Shown: one piece after another, positions 20,708 to 34,165 of the stretch
Layout of the letters: each line of letters begins with the position of its first letter
Position numbering within the stretch: the first letter of the stretch is position 1
Position numbers and translations under genes: made by a program
Notes under the pieces: generated by a model
What the model saw: the letters and a program-made list of their open reading frames with translations, nothing else
Databases searched by the model: none
Told to the model about the DNA's origin: nothing
Origin: Taudactylus pleione
Lineage: Eukaryota; Chordata; Amphibia; Anura; Myobatrachidae
Reading direction: 5' to 3'
DNA length: 64,000 nucleotides
NCBI GenBank assembly: GCA_031769625.1
Contig: JAUIMM010000570.1
Coordinates: 744,001-808,000, forward strand

Positions 20708-20867
20708 AACACTCTACCAACCTTCCATTCCCCCCTACTGTGGCGGAGAACTAATGGTTTGCCAACATCGATGCCCAGGGCTTAGTGGAGAGGAGAAATG
20801 TATTGGGCGCTTCAGTAACAATCTGATTGCTGTGTATCTGAAAGCAGCTCACCAGATAGAAGTGGCT

Positions 20868-21230
20868 GGGATGTAGTTTATAGACCGGTGAACTAAATGC
20901 CGCCGGTCTATATCCCGACAGCAGAAGCCCAACAAGGGACTTAAGGTAGGCATCGAAATACGGACACCTATCTTAATCCAGATGTCCGACCGCTCAAGGT
21001 AAGTCCAGCCGCCTTTAGCACTTAGCCGCGCTGGGGGGGGGGACTTAGGGTTAGGCACCACCCTGAGATATTTAGGGTTAGGCAAAACTAAGGGAGGGTT
21101 AGGGGCAGGGGGGGAGGGTAGGGTTAGGGTACTTACATGTTCCGCCTGGATTCTCCTCTGTCAGGCTTCCGGCGTTGGCATTTCATCCTGGCGGCTATTA
21201 AGCCGCCAGGATTTCAAACCCAAGCCGAGT
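20868..21230. mobile_element. TTAGGG-tract element, copy 3
   Basis: Begins GGGATGTAGTTTATAGACCG, has inverted TAGACCGG / CCGGTCTA (20880-20911) and AGGTAGGCATCG pairs, then GGGTTAGGCACC and AGGGTTAGGGTAC tracts. It ends around GCCGCCAGGATTTCAAACCC. Confidence 0.6.
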
Positions 21231-22469
21231 GTCTGGCCCCTGTCTTAGAGACAAAAACTGGGAGCGCTGGCAGATAAAATAAATATCAGATTTATTATAA
21301 ATATGATGATAATCATGCAGATAAGGGATGGTAAAAACCTTAAATGAAAAACATGATGAAAATAAAAAATAAATAAAACACAAGGAAAGAACTTCTTGGA
21401 AAAAGATCACAGTGTCGAATCTTGGAAATGAGATCGCAAGACGCCATTTTGCGAATGGCTGCCTAAGCGCCATTTTAGATAAACTCACACTTTAGTACAT
21501 GTGGCGATATTACTATTAACATCATGCGATTGCATCTGTGACCATCGCCATAAGTTACGGCGATTCATCAAAAGCCCATTTCATGACTTTACATAGTTTG
21601 GGTGCTCTGGATAAAGTGTATATTATTTTAATTCCCCTAAAGGATATATTTCAGAAATGGCTGTACAGTATGTCAAAATTGGATTGCATTAGCTAAACAA
21701 AGCAAATGGCCACGTGACAACTAGCTTGTGTAGACAAGCTTCCTGGACATAACGTCTGCTCTCACTCCAGGTGGCCCTGCTCGAATACAGCAAGAGGGTC
21801 GTTTGTAGCACCTTACATTAGCAGGCTTCCTGCAATAAAATACCTTCAAAGCCAAGAGTGTTATCTGAGGTTTGGGTCTTGTAGCTGTGCTAATTTGGAT
21901 TTACACAAGAACCTGGGAGAACAAAGGACTGTACTTCTGAGCCTGGGAAGGGTGGGGGGCTGCTGAGAGAGGGGGGGCGTGTGGAACTATAAGGCTCAGC
22001 ATTCCACACTGCTAGGTGTTCACTTAGTTTAAGTGAGATTTAAGTGCACCATTTCTCATACACACATTAATACGCACAATTGCGCTGGTAACTAATCGCA
22101 TATTAGCGAATGCATAAGATCCTGTATGAAAACGCTGTTTATTAGCTTCTTGCGCATGCATCTGCCCCAAGTTAACTAGCATCTTTACATCACACCCCGC
22201 ATACTTACACATTACATATTCACATAAAAGGTTTAATAAGCTTTAAGGTATAAGATTCAAGTATGCACATTTACTATAATTGCTATGAAATAAAGGTTAT
22301 TTCGTAACTAAGATTTTATACGTGATAAGTAAGCCATGTTTGGAATTGTACTGATGCGTACTCTCTCAACAGTATTCCGGTACCATCGGTGTGGAGATCG
22401 CATCATGCATTCTCAACTTATGGACCGCAGAGACTTCAAGCAACAAAATGTACATAATATGAACAACTG
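21231..22469. other. No recognised feature
   Basis: AT-rich, apparently unique sequence. No gene, RNA or element ends are recognised. Confidence 0.45.
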
Positions 22470-22905
22470 TTAGGATGATTGCATGAGGCAGGAAATCAGA
22501 GACCCCCCAGTTGTTAGAGGCTGGGTGGTGTCTATTTGAATCAACCTGTTAAATGCCTTGTAACATATGCCCTCCCCGTTAGGACCAATGGTATTAGCAA
22601 CAAACTTCTCTATTGTGTTGTTTATTTCTGGGGGGGTATAAATATGCTCTGACCCTGGGTTCCTAGTCTTTGTGCTGAATGCTGATTGACGAGGGGTTTC
22701 TTGCTGATGCCTAACATCTGGACCAGAGAGCGCTGCGTATGTATAATTGTACTTGGGTCTGTATAATCTCTTTGCGCTAAGATTATATGAGGATCATAGC
22801 GTGTAACTGCTGTACTTTTACTTGAATAATACTTTGTGGTTTGGAACCACATGTTCTAAGTCTGGAGTCTTTATTTACTGGATGACTGCGTACGCAAATT
22901 AGCAT
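22470..22905 (+). mobile_element. Possible solo LTR
   Basis: The segment opens TGTTAGGATGATTGCATGAG, has TATAAATATG at about 22638, and closes near CTGCGTACGCA, a TG..CA-like layout with a promoter-like centre. No TSD, paired LTR or primer-binding site was found, so this is tentative. It could equally be single-copy DNA. Confidence 0.25.
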
Positions 22906-23124
22906 CATCCTTAGAGGTTTATAGGAAGGATATTAGAAGGTATAGGCAGGGTATATAGGAGGTTCAAATGCAGTATCCTTAACAGATACTCAGATAAGCA
23001 ATTGATTAATATATTTCTGGTACGCTCATATTTGTTGGGAATTTTTATGTTGGGATTTTTTCCAATTTTGAGACTTAGTAATGCTGCACTAGATGGCGCT
23101 GTTTTCGCATCTATTGCTCTCTCT

Positions 23125-23600
23125 GGGCCTGATTCTGAGACGGATGCAAAAGGCCAATAGTGCTGCGTCTTTTTACGCAGCGGATCTGAGAAGCTGTCGT
23201 CTTTTCGTATAGAGATGCCACCGCCGGCTTCTCAGATCCGCCGCTTGTGTCCGAAGATGCAGCATTGGACGACCATCGGAAACATGGGTTGTAGCAACAG
23301 ACTTCTGATCAACCCTCAGAATGCCCATTGCAAGTATGACGACAAGGCCAGTGACACTGCGTCCGAGTTTTTGTCATCACTCGTTATCTCCCCAGACAGT
23401 CTCTGTCTGTCAATCACCCTGCGTCCTAATCCACACTGCGACCCGCTGTTGCAAGACCATTGTGGCCCATGTGCAGCGCCAATCAAACGCATGCGCAGTA
23501 GACAAAACAGTGTCCGGTTGAGACAAAATCTAAACTGTGTCCATTTTTTAATCGGGACTTCGCTCTATCTCCGTATATCATACTTGCTGACATTCTGGTG
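23125..23600. mobile_element. GGGCCTGATTCTGAG-type element, right end unclear
   Basis: Left end GGGCCTGATTCTGAGACGG followed by hairpins such as GCTGCGTCTTTTTACGCAGC and GCGGATCTGAGAAGC..GCTTCTCAGATCCGC (23179-23243). The 201-codon open frame across it is non-repetitive but matches no family I know and overlaps these hairpins, so I do not call it a gene. Confidence 0.5.
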
Positions 23601-24216
23601 GCCCTGCCCCCGCTACACAATGCAGAGATTACCGGCATTGCGCATCAGGGGGTGGGGCCAAGATTACGCGATTTGGCTCCCCTGGACGCCACCTGTATTC
23701 TATAAGTGGGCAGCTGCAAGTGGGAAGCAGACAGTGGTGGGGAAGGGGGCTTACAGGTGGATGGTGGCCAGCCGGCTGACTTGCCCACTCTGTCGGGTGA
23801 CCAGGAGTATACAAGTATGATATATATATATGTATATACGAGCTTCACATAATATACCATAGGATGGACACAGCTTTACATGTCTGTCAAGCCTGGAATA
23901 TGTGGAATTTGTTAGAACATTTTATCTATATTTGTTTTTGGTATATGTTATTTGTCCATAGAGATGATCTAATTAATTCAGAGTTTCTTTGCTCCACTCA
24001 TATATCTTCATTTGGCAGCAAAAAATGATTAATCCCCTTGCTTAATAGGTGCCACCATTATACTTGTTAAATAGCAGTTACTGACAATAAACCTTTGATG
24101 CAAGAGGTGACTCAAAGACAGCCCTATTACCAAGTGAAAACACTTGCCCATTACTAAATAATAATATATGATCAGTGCAGAATATGGGCCCATTCTGAGT
24201 TTGGAGCAAAGGAGTA
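23601..24216. other. No recognised feature
   Basis: Starts with a GC-rich GGTGGGGCCAAGATTACGCG stretch like the interior of the element at 15922, then AT-rich unassigned sequence. Confidence 0.4.
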
Positions 24217-24224
24217 ACTTTGCA

Positions 24225-24502
24225 CGGAGCCGTAACTAGACATTTTGGTGCCCTGTGCCAGAAAGCGCATTGGCGACCCCCTCATTTTTCAAAGGGACAT
24301 AATGCACCCAAAAAAGGGCCATGGCTTCATGGGGAAGGGCCAGGGAAGAGATAGGGGAGGCCAGGAGATGCTGGGGATGAAATAAGAGGAAGCTACAAGC
24401 AAGAATGATAATAAACAGAAATTTGACAGGCCCAAACAGCGCCCCCTGACCTGTGGTGCCCTGTGCGATGGCACCGGCCGCACTACCCTAGCTACGGCCC
24501 TG
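24225..24502. mobile_element. Intact hAT MITE, TSD ACTTTGCA
   Basis: A 278-bp element with CGGAGCCGTAACTAG and CTAGCTACGGCCCTG ends and a perfect 8-bp TSD ACTTTGCA (24217-24224 and 24503-24510). It is the uninterrupted relative of the element split at 11410-12115, and a start of the same family occurs at 46446. Confidence 0.9.
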
Positions 24503-24702
24503 ACTTTGCATGTAAACAACCATGTTGCAATGCAAGAGGTTCATATAAACTTTTTGTTTCTGCATGCAGGGTAAATACTGGCTGCTTTTGCATGTAGCCC
24601 ACAAATGCGGGACATCTTTAATTTTGTACTGCAATTTAGATTTGAGACTGGACATGTCCCTCCCAAATCTAAAGCTGGGTACACTAAGCAATGTGTGTAG
24701 CC

Positions 24703-25169
24703 CAGGGCCGGCTCTAGGGGTGTTTGACCTGAGCGGTCGAACAGGGGCGCCACCCATATAACAGGGGCGCCACCCAGGTGCACCCTTCCCCAGCGAGACA
24801 GTACCGTCCTGCTGTTCCACCTGTAGGCCAAAGTGGCCCGTGGGTGGTCAAATCGGGGGGTTTGGGACCCCCACCGTCGCAGCTGTGCGGCGGTGCCGGG
24901 ACCCCGGAGTCTGAATGGATACAGCGCGCATGCGTGCGGCATCCATTCAGTGCCGTGAGAGGGCTGGGGGAAGCCCAGCTAGTGAGGTTCCCCCCACCCT
25001 GATGTTATTTGGAGGCGTGCCATGCGGGCACACCCCTCAGATAACGTCATGTAAGGAGGCGTGGCCTATGGCAATAAAACCATGCCCCCAATATCGCTGC
25101 GCCGTGCACGATAAGGAGCGTGGAGCGCTCGGCCGGCACAGGGCGCTATTAGTCCTGGAGCCAGCCCAG
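24703..25169. mobile_element. hAT MITE, CAGGGCCGGCTCTAG end, TSD GTGTAGCC
   Basis: A 467-bp element starting CAGGGCCGGCTCTAGGGG and ending CTGGAGCCAGCCCAG with a perfect 8-bp TSD GTGTAGCC (24695-24702 and 25170-25177). A related segment lies in reverse at 56245-56510. Confidence 0.85.
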
Positions 25170-25473
25170 GTGTAGCCAGCAATGTGACTGGCGCCACCCC
25201 CGCTGACGGGCCAACCGGTACACACTATTGGCCGACCGGTACACACTAGATGATCCGGTGCCCGACCACTGGTTAGTTGGCCCTGCTGCATCCCGCTGCA
25301 TGGTGTTGTCAGCCGCATCGCCAGGTTGGCCTGCATGTAGGACCGACCTGACGATGCGGCTGATGACCCCACGGGAGCGCGCACCAGGCGCAGCATACAC
25401 GCTAGACAATTTTGAACAATATGTCGTTTCGATACATCAGTATCGGGGATATCGTTCCAAAAATCGTCTAGTG

Positions 25474-25658
25474 CAGTGATTCCCAACCTCGGTCCTCAAG
25501 GCACACTAACAGTCCTGGTTTTTGTGATATCCAGGCTTGAGCACAGATGGTTAAATCAAAATAACTGAGGTACTAATTAAGTCACCTGTGCTCCAGTATG
25601 GCTATCCTCAAAACATGGACTGTTAGTGTGCCTTGAGGACCGTGGTTGGGAACCCCTG
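25474..25658. mobile_element. Palindromic hAT MITE, TSD GTCTAGTG
   Basis: A 185-bp element whose ends (CAGTGATTCCCAACCTCGGT and its complement) pair over about 42 bp, with a perfect 8-bp TSD GTCTAGTG (25466-25473 and 25659-25666). Older, diverged relatives are at 41995-42160 and 42600-42688. Confidence 0.92.
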
Positions 25659-25820
25659 GTCTAGTGTGTAAGCACCTTACACCTGTCTGCACATGTTACA
25701 TCTGTCCCACCTGCAGCGCAGCATGGTTTTACCAATATGCAAAGTTACTTATTTTATTTTGCTATGCTCCCAACTTTGAATATGCCCCTATGACTTCTAT
25801 GTAAACTTTGGACTGTGCAG

Positions 25821-25954
25821 ATAGGAGGTCTGACGTTATGGCACAGGTCGTCCAGAATGACATCACTCGCCCAGCCTGGACTTTCATCTATCACAGTCTG
25901 CAGCTGGAGGAGCCTGTGGTGCACAAAAATCTGTCTTTCTTCAGATCCTTACAA
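25821..25954 (+). other. Possible upstream (5' UTR) exon
   Basis: The stretch is preceded by an acceptor-like TTTGGACTGTGCAG and ends ..CCTTACAA before a consensus donor GTAAGT at 25955. It sits 15.6 kb before the first SEC22C coding exon and could be a non-coding exon of that gene. An ATG at 25838 opens a 39-codon frame to the donor, which matches no protein I know. Splice signals this short occur by chance. Confidence 0.22.
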
Positions 25955-28094
25955 GTAAGTGGCAGGCTTGGTGTCTTCTTTCTCTCCTACGATTTATTAT
26001 AAAATACCTGATGTAAACTGCAGGTAAGCCAGAGGTCAAGCAGAGACTGCAGGGGGGCTGTTCTGAGGTTTGTGAGGAGTTTTATCATTTTAATTCATAT
26101 AACGTCTTTTTCCTGTCACCATTGTTGTTGATTACATAAAAAAACAATTTCAATGTATGGGAAAGCAAAAGATTGCTTGGGACTGTACATAACAGGATAT
26201 ATTATTTGGCTGCTCACTCCAGTCCTTATAGTTCTATAGATTATTCTGCGAGATATCTGTTTTAATTTTGCAACAATTATAAATATCAATTTTGGCAGTA
26301 ATTTACTAAATGGTGGCTTTTAATAGCTGCCAATTATCTGCATTTTTGACCTTAGAATTTAAAACAGCGATTCTATTAAGTTCAAAAACAAGTGTGTAGT
26401 AATAATAGTACCGCTGTTTTACATTCTGCTGGCATAAAAACACCCTGCACCCATTATAGATATGCCCCTGGGGGAGTCCCATAGGCTCCAGAACTTCCCA
26501 GATATGTAAGATCCAGTTCTAGAAGCTTTAACTAAAAATAACCTGGAACTTGACTTCTTGCCTGTGCAGGAGTATGCAGACTGAGGCTCGTTCCTGTGGG
26601 GTGTAGTCATGAAGTAGACAGTGACAATGTCGACAAACCAGAAGGTCAACATTCATTCATGATCTTGACATGGTTAATAAAATGTTGACATCATAATTAT
26701 CTATAACTGGAAAAATACGGCATATGAATAGAGCATTTTCCTTTCCCCCAAGGAAGCGCAGGCCTATGGCGATCACTTTACTCCCTGATTCAGACCCGGC
26801 ACAGCTCTTATGCATGCGCGGAAGTCCATTCACACATGTGAACGCAGACATTACTGCAGAGGGATCCTTTGTTGGAAGGAGCGTGGTCCTGCGCTGCCTC
26901 CCTCCAGCATTATCCAGGTAGGAAAGAACCATCGGTCACTAGGACCAGCTGGAACCCAGCTAAGAGAGGTCTGACCTCTGACATGCGCAGCTTCTCGGTA
27001 CCTCTTTACTCCCTAGCGCACCTCTTTACTCCACAGTATCCATAAGGACAGCAGGTCTGGCTGTCACCACCATTAAGCCCTACAGTGCCCTGCTGTATGC
27101 CCGCAAGTACACTATACCACCACCATTGCACAGCAGACCACAAGTGCTGCTATCTGCAACAGGCGTCAGAACCATGATCACACCCAGCGCACTATAACAC
27201 CCAGCAATACCCCGAGCTCCAGGCTGCCCCAAACAGTGCATTCCATCTACCACTGTTACACCTGTGTAATTCCCTATGTCACATGCGACCTGTTGTTCTA
27301 CCTGATATATAATAAATCTAATAACTGATCAAGCTGTACCATGTGTGAACTAACCGCCACCAGCACCAATCACTGCGTTATACACCTAATCAATAATGCT
27401 CACTCTGTGGCTGGTTATATTATACTCTGGTGTATCAATTCATCTGGAGAACTACTGCTCCCAGCAGAGTCTGCGTCATTGGGAAAGTATACACTATTGC
27501 CTGCTGTCACCACTCACCACCATCTCTGCTAATATCCTTCGGATTCCGCTCCCAAAACTTTTTGAGACATTTAGCCCCAGCTCCTGAAAGCTACACTAAA
27601 CTATAAATGAAGTGGGCAGTGGTCCAGGAGCAGAGCATTGTGTAACTGGTGTAAGGGTCATGCTGGAGGGTACAGAGGAGAGAATATAATATGACCACTT
27701 TCTGATGTCAGATTATTTATAGCCAAATAATGGTATTGGGCTGTTAGGGTATAATAATAGACATGACTGTCACAAACAAGCGGTGTCCCATCTGATAAGT
27801 TATAACGTACATCAGTCACCAATAAGATAAATATTAGATCCATGAGATGGAAACTCTGAGATGTTGGGGTCTGAATAACAGATTTATGTCTCTAGAGACC
27901 AATGTTCTGCATTATTCAATGGTATCGCCTTTTTAAGAACAGAAGTGGCATTGCTGATTTAAGAGCAGCCCTAGCTATCTACGCATGTTCCGTGAGGAGC
28001 TGTGTCTAGGCCCAGGTGTCAGTGATCTGATTGCAGCAGCTGCCCCATCTGTAACTCCGGCACTGACAGGTAGGGAGGGGGCAGTGACGTCACA
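25955..28094. other. No recognised feature
   Basis: Apparently mostly single-copy sequence. A decayed CCCTGATTCAGACCCGGC at about 26782 followed by TGCATGCGCGG looks like a remnant of the GGGCCTGATTCAG group. No gene or RNA recognised. Confidence 0.45.
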
Positions 28095-30606
28095 CCGAGA
28101 GCAACATTGTATCTATCTATCTATCCGTGTCATAGTGTATCTGTTCTGTGTTACATTGTAAATAACTGTCCTTCACTGCTCTGTGGTTTACAATATATAT
28201 ATCTTCACCTCACTGCTGTGAGTGGTGTACATCGTGTATATCTCTCCCTGACTGCTGTGTCCTGTGTGTGTGTACATTGTGCACATCTGTCCCTAGTTGT
28301 GCTGTGTGTTACATTATATAGATCTGTGGTGTACATTGTGTATATCGTTCCCTGACTGCTGTGTGTGTACATTGTGTATATCTCTCCCTGACAACGGTGT
28401 GTTGTGCACATTGTGTATATCTCCCCCTGACTGCTGTACATTGTGTATATCTCTCCCTGACTGCTATGTGCGGTGCACATTGTGTATATCTCTGACTGCT
28501 GTGTGTGTGTACATTGTGTATATCTCTAACTGCTGTGTGTGTGTGTGTACATCTGTCCCTCACTGCTCTCTGTGTGTACATTGTATACTTGGTCCCTAGC
28601 TGCTGTGTGTGTGTGTACATTGTGTATACCTGTATGTGACTGCTCTGTGTATATATCTGTCCCTATCTGCTCTGTGTGTGTACATTGTGTATATCTGTCC
28701 CTGTCTGCTCTGTGTGTGTACATTGTGTATATCTGTCCCTGACTGCTGTGTGTGTGTACATTGTGTATATATCTGTCCCTTGCTACTGTGTACATTGTGT
28801 ATATATCTGTCCCTGACTGCTGTGTGCGGTGTATATCTGTCCCTGGCTACTCTGTGTGTGTGTGTGTGTGTACATTGTGTATATATTTGTCCCTGACTGC
28901 TGTGTGTGGTGTACATTGTATATCTGTCCCTGACTGCTGTGTGTGTGTGTATACTTGTCCCTAACTGCTCTCTGTGTGTGTACATTGTGTATATCTGTCC
29001 CTGACTGCTCTCTGTGTGTGTACATTGTGTATATCTGTCCCTGACTGCTCTCTGTGTGTGTATGTGTACATTGTGTATATCTGTCCCTAACTGCTCTGTG
29101 TGTGTGTGTGTACATTGTGTATATCTGTCCCTGACTGCTCTGTGTGTGTACATTGTGTATATCTGTCCCTGACTGCTCTGTGTGTGTACATTGTGTATAT
29201 CTGTCCCTGACTGCTCTGTGTGTGTACATTGTGTATATCTGTCCCTGACTGCTCTGTGTGTACATTGGGTATATCTGTCCCTGACTGCTCTGTGTGTGTA
29301 CATTGTGTATATCTGTCCCTGACTGCTCTGTGTGTGTACATTGTGTATATCTGTCCCTGACTGTTCTGTGTGTGTACATTGTGTATCTATATCCCTGACT
29401 GCTCTGTGTGTATACATTGTGTATCTGTCTCTGACTGCTCTGTGTGTGTGCATTGTGTATATCTGTCTTGACTGCTGTGTGTGTACATTGAGTATATCTG
29501 TCCCTGACTGCTGTGTGTGTGCATTGTGTATATCTGTCCCTGACTGCTGTGTGTGTACATTGTGTATATTTGTCCCTGACTGCTCTGTGTGTGTGTGTGT
29601 ACATTGTGTATATCTGTCCCTGACTGCTCTGTGTGTGTACATTGTGTATATCTGTCCCTGATTGCTCTGTGTGTACATTGGGTATGTCTGTCCCTGACTG
29701 CTCTGTGTGTGTATGTGAACATTGTGTATATCTGTCCCTAACTGCTCTGTGTGTGTGTACATTGTGTATATCTGTCCCTGACTGCTCTGTGTGTACATTG
29801 GGTATATCTGTCCCTGACTGCTCTGTGTGTACACTGTGTATCTGTCCCTGACTGCTCTGTGTGTATACATTGTGTATCTGTCTCTGACTGCTCTGTGTGT
29901 GTGTGTACATTGTGTATATCTGTCCCTGACTGCTCTGTGTATATATCTGTCCCTGACTGCTGTGTGTGTGCATTGTGTATATCTGTCCCTGACTGCTGTG
30001 TGTGTACATTGTGTATATTTGTCCCTGACTGTTCTGTGTGTGTGTACATTGTGTATATCTGTCCCTGATTGCTCTGTGTGTACATTGGGTATGTCTGTCC
30101 CTGACTGCTCTGTGTATGTGTACATTGTGTATATCTGTCCCTGACTGCTCTGTGTGTGTATGTGAACATTGTGTATATCTGTCCCTAACTGCTCTGTGTG
30201 TGTGTACATTGTGTATATCTGTCCCTGACTGCTCTGTGTGTACATTGGGTATATCTGTCCCTGACTGCTCTGTGTGTACACTGTGTATCTGTCCCTGACT
30301 GCTCTGTGTGTGTACATTGTGTATATCTGTCCCTGACTGCTCTGTGTGTGTGTGTGCATTGTGTATATCTGTCCTGACTGCTGTGTGTGTACATTGAGTA
30401 TATCTGTCCCTGACTGCTGTGTGTGTACATTGGGTATATCTGTCCCTGACTGCTCTCTCTGTGTGTGCATTGTGTATATCTGTCCCTGACTGCTGTGTGT
30501 GTACATTGTGTATATCTGTCCCTGACTGCTTTGCGTGTGTGTGTGCATTGTGTATATCTGTCCCTGACTGCTGTGTGTGTACATTGTGTATATCTGTCCC
30601 TGACTG

Positions 30607-30646
<40 letters not shown>

Positions 30647-32520
30647 ATTGTGTATATCTGTCCCTGACTGCTGTGTGTGTACATTGTGTATATCTGTCCC
30701 TGACTGCTTTGCGTGTGTGTGTGTGTGTGTACATTATGTATATATCTATCCTTCTGATCTGAACTCCAGCTAAACATGGCCTCTGTGGTTGTGTATCTGA
30801 GAACGCAGCCGCGGTCACTGACACACCCATAATATGCCCCAGACTTATTTTACATTGTGTATCTGTCTCTGACTGCTCTGTGTGTGTGTGTACATTGTGT
30901 ATATCTGTCCCTGACTGCTCTGTGTGTATATCTGTCCCTGACTGCTGTGTGTGTGCATTGTGTATATCTGTCCCTGATTGCTCTGCGTGTACATTGTGTA
31001 TATCTGTCCCTGACTGCTCTGTGTGTGTATGTGAACATTGTGTATATCTGTCCCTAACTGCTCTGTGTGTGTGTACATTGTGTATATCTGTCCCTGACTG
31101 CTCTGTGTGTACATTGGGTATATCTGTCCCTGACTGCTCTGTGTGTACACTGTGTATCTGTCCCTGACTGCTCTGTGTGTGTACATTGTGTATATCTGTC
31201 CCTGACTGCTCTGTGTGTGTGCATTGTGTATATCTGTCTTGACTGCTGTGTGTGTACATTGAGTATATCTGTCCCTGACTGCTGTGTGTGTGCATTGTGT
31301 ATATCTGTCCCTGACTGCTGTGTGTGTACATTGTGTATATTTGTCCCTGACTGTTCTGTGTGTGTGTACATTGTGTATATCTGTCCCTGATTGCTCTGTG
31401 TGTACATTGGGTATGTCTGTCCCTGACTGCTCTGTGTGTGTATGTGAACATTGTGTATATCTGTCCCTAACTGCTCTGTGTGTGTGTACATTGAGTATAT
31501 CTGTCCCTGACTGCTGTGTGTGTGCATTGTGTATATCTGTCCCTGACTGCTGTGTGTGTACATTGTGTATATCTGTCCCTGACTGCTCTGTGTGTGTACA
31601 TTGTGTATATCTGTCCCTGACTGCTCTGTGTGTACATTGGGTATATCTGTCCCTGACTGCTCTGTGTGTGTACATTGTGTATATCTGTCCCTGACTGCTC
31701 TGTGTGTGTACATTGTGTATATCTGTCCCTGACTGTTCTGTGTGTGTACATTGTGTATCTATATCCCTGACTGCTATGTGTGTATACATTGTGTATCTGT
31801 CTCTGACTGCTCTGTGTGTGTGCATTGTGTATATCTGTCTTGACTGCTCTGTGTATATATCTGTCCCTGACTGCTGTGTGTGTGCATTGTGTATATCTCT
31901 CCCTGACTGCTGTGTGTGTACATTGTGTATATTTGTCCCTGACTGTTCTGTGTGTGTGTACATTGTGTATATCTGTCCCTGATTGCTCTGTGTGTACATT
32001 GGGTATGTCTGTCCCTGACTGCTCTGTGTATGTGTACATTGTGTATATCTGTCCCTGACTGCTCTGTGTGTGTATGTGAACATTGTGTATATCTGTCCCT
32101 AACTGCTCTGTGTGTGTGTACATTGTGTATATCTGTCCCTGACTGCTCTGTGTGTACATTGGGTATATCTGTCCCTGACTGCTCTGTGTGTACACTGTGT
32201 ATCTGTCCCTGACTGCTCTGTGTGTGTACATTGTGTATATCTGTCCCTGACTGCTCTGTGTGTGTGTGTGCATTGAGTATATCTGTCCTGACTGCTGTGT
32301 GTGTACATTGAGTATATCTGTCCCTGACTGCTGTGTGTGTACATTGGGTATATCTGTCCCTGACTGCTCTCTCTGTGTGTGCATTGTGTATATCTGTCCC
32401 TGACTGCTGTGTGTGTACATTGTGTATATCTGTCCCTGACTGCTTTGCGTGTGTGTGTGCATTGTGTATATCTGTCCCTGACTGCTGTGTGTGTACATTG
32501 TGTATATCTGTCCCTGACTG

Positions 32521-32554
<34 letters not shown>

Positions 32555-34110
32555 ATTGTGTATATCTGTCCCTGACTGCTGTGTGTGTACATTGTGTATA
32601 TCTGTCCCTGACTGCTTTGCGTGTGTGTGTGTGTGTGTACATTATGTATATATCTATCCTTCTGATCTGAACTCCAGCTAAACATGGCCTCTGTGGTTGT
32701 GTATCTGAGAACGCAGCCGCGGTCACTGACACACCCATAATATGCCCCAGACTTATTTTACATTGTGTATCTGTCTCTGACTGCTCTGTGTGTGTGTGTA
32801 CATTGTGTATATCTGTCCCTGACTGCTCTGTGTGTATATCTGTCCCTGACTGCTGTGTGTGTGCATTGTGTATATCTGTCCCTGATTGCTCTGCGTGTAC
32901 ATTGTGTATATCTGTCCCTGACTGCTCTGTGTGTGTATGTGAACATTGTGTATATCTGTCCCTAACTGCTCTGTGTGTGTGTACATTGTGTATATCTGTC
33001 CCTGACTGCTCTGTGTGTACATTGGGTATATCTGTCCCTGACTGCTCTGTGTGTACACTGTGTATCTGTCCCTGACTGCTCTGTGTGTGTACATTGTGTA
33101 TATCTGTCCCTGACTGCTCTGTGTGTGTGCATTGTGTATATCTGTCTTGACTGCTGTGTGTGTACATTGAGTATATCTGTCCCTGACTGCTGTGTGTGTG
33201 CATTGTGTATATCTGTCCCTGACTGCTGTGTGTGTACATTGTGTATATTTGTCCCTGACTGTTCTGTGTGTGTGTACATTGTGTATATCTGTCCCTGATT
33301 GCTCTGTGTGTACATTGGGTATGTCTGTCCCTGACTGCTCTGTGTGTGTATGTGAACATTGTGTATATCTGTCCCTAACTGCTCTGTGTGTGTGTACATT
33401 GTGTATATCTGTCCCTGACTGCTCTGTGTGTACATTGGGTATATCTGTCCCTGACTGCTCTGTGTGTACACTGTGTATCTGTCCCTGACTGCTCTGTGTG
33501 TGTACATTGTGTATATCTGTCCCTGACTGCTCTATGTGTGTGTGCATTGTGTATATCTGTCCTGACTGCTGTGTGTGTACATTGAGTATATCTGTCCCTG
33601 ACTGCTGTGTGTGTACATTGGGTATATCTGTCCCTGACTGCTCTCTCTGTGTGTGCATTGTGTATATCTGTCCCTGACTGCTGTGTGTGTACATTTTGTA
33701 TATCTGTCCCTGACTGCTTTGCGTGTGTGTGTACATTGTGTATATCTGTCCCTGAATGCTCTGTGTGTACACTGTGTATATCTGTCCCTGACTGCTCTGT
33801 GTGTGTGTACATTGTGTATATCTGTCCCTGACTGCTCTGTGTGTGTGTGTGCATTGTGTATATCTGTCCTGACTGCTGTGTGTGTACATTGAGTATATCT
33901 GTCCCTGACTGCTGTGTGTGTACATTGGGTATATCTGTCCCTGACTGCTCTCTCTGTGTGTGCATTGTGTATATCTGTCCCTGACTGCTGTGTGTGTACA
34001 TTGTGTATATCTGTCCCTGACTGCTCTGTGTGTGTGTGTGTGCATTGTGTATATCTGTCCCTGACTGCTGTGTGTGTACATTGTGTATATCTGTCCCTGA
34101 CTGCTTTGCG

Positions 34111-34159
<49 letters not shown>

Positions 34160-34165
34160 ATTATG
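28095..34165. repeat. GT-rich ~36-38-bp satellite array, ~6 kb
   Basis: Tandem units based on TGTACATTGTGTATATCTGT and CCCTGACTGCTCTGTG with variable (TG)n between them. The unit varies from about 34 to over 60 bp, mainly by TG expansion (long runs near 30610 and 34110-34157). The left edge decays into ATCTATCTATC. Long open frames exist on both strands (up to about 950 codons on the minus strand) because few unit variants contain stops. The predicted peptides are the same low-complexity strings in every frame, so these are not genes. Confidence 0.95.

Larger units (their letters stand above)
24674..25680. mobile_element. GCTGGGTACACTA MITE carrying two hAT insertions
   Basis: Outer arms GCTGGGTACACTAAGCAATG and GTCTAGTGTGTAAGCACCTT enclose hAT elements 24703-25169 and 25474-25658 plus CCGGTACACACTA and CGATACATCAGTATCG motifs. 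Nesting shows the outer element is oldest. Outer TSD not resolved. Confidence 0.5.

Noticed and set aside
23215..23820. 201-codon + strand open frame
   Set aside because: Begins inside hairpins of a GGGCCTGATTCTGAG element, matches no family known to me, and has no splice or promoter context.
25838..26002. 64-codon open frame as a protein gene
   Set aside because: Its central GTAAGT is a better donor than coding sequence, and the peptide is unrecognised. Kept only as a weak candidate exon.
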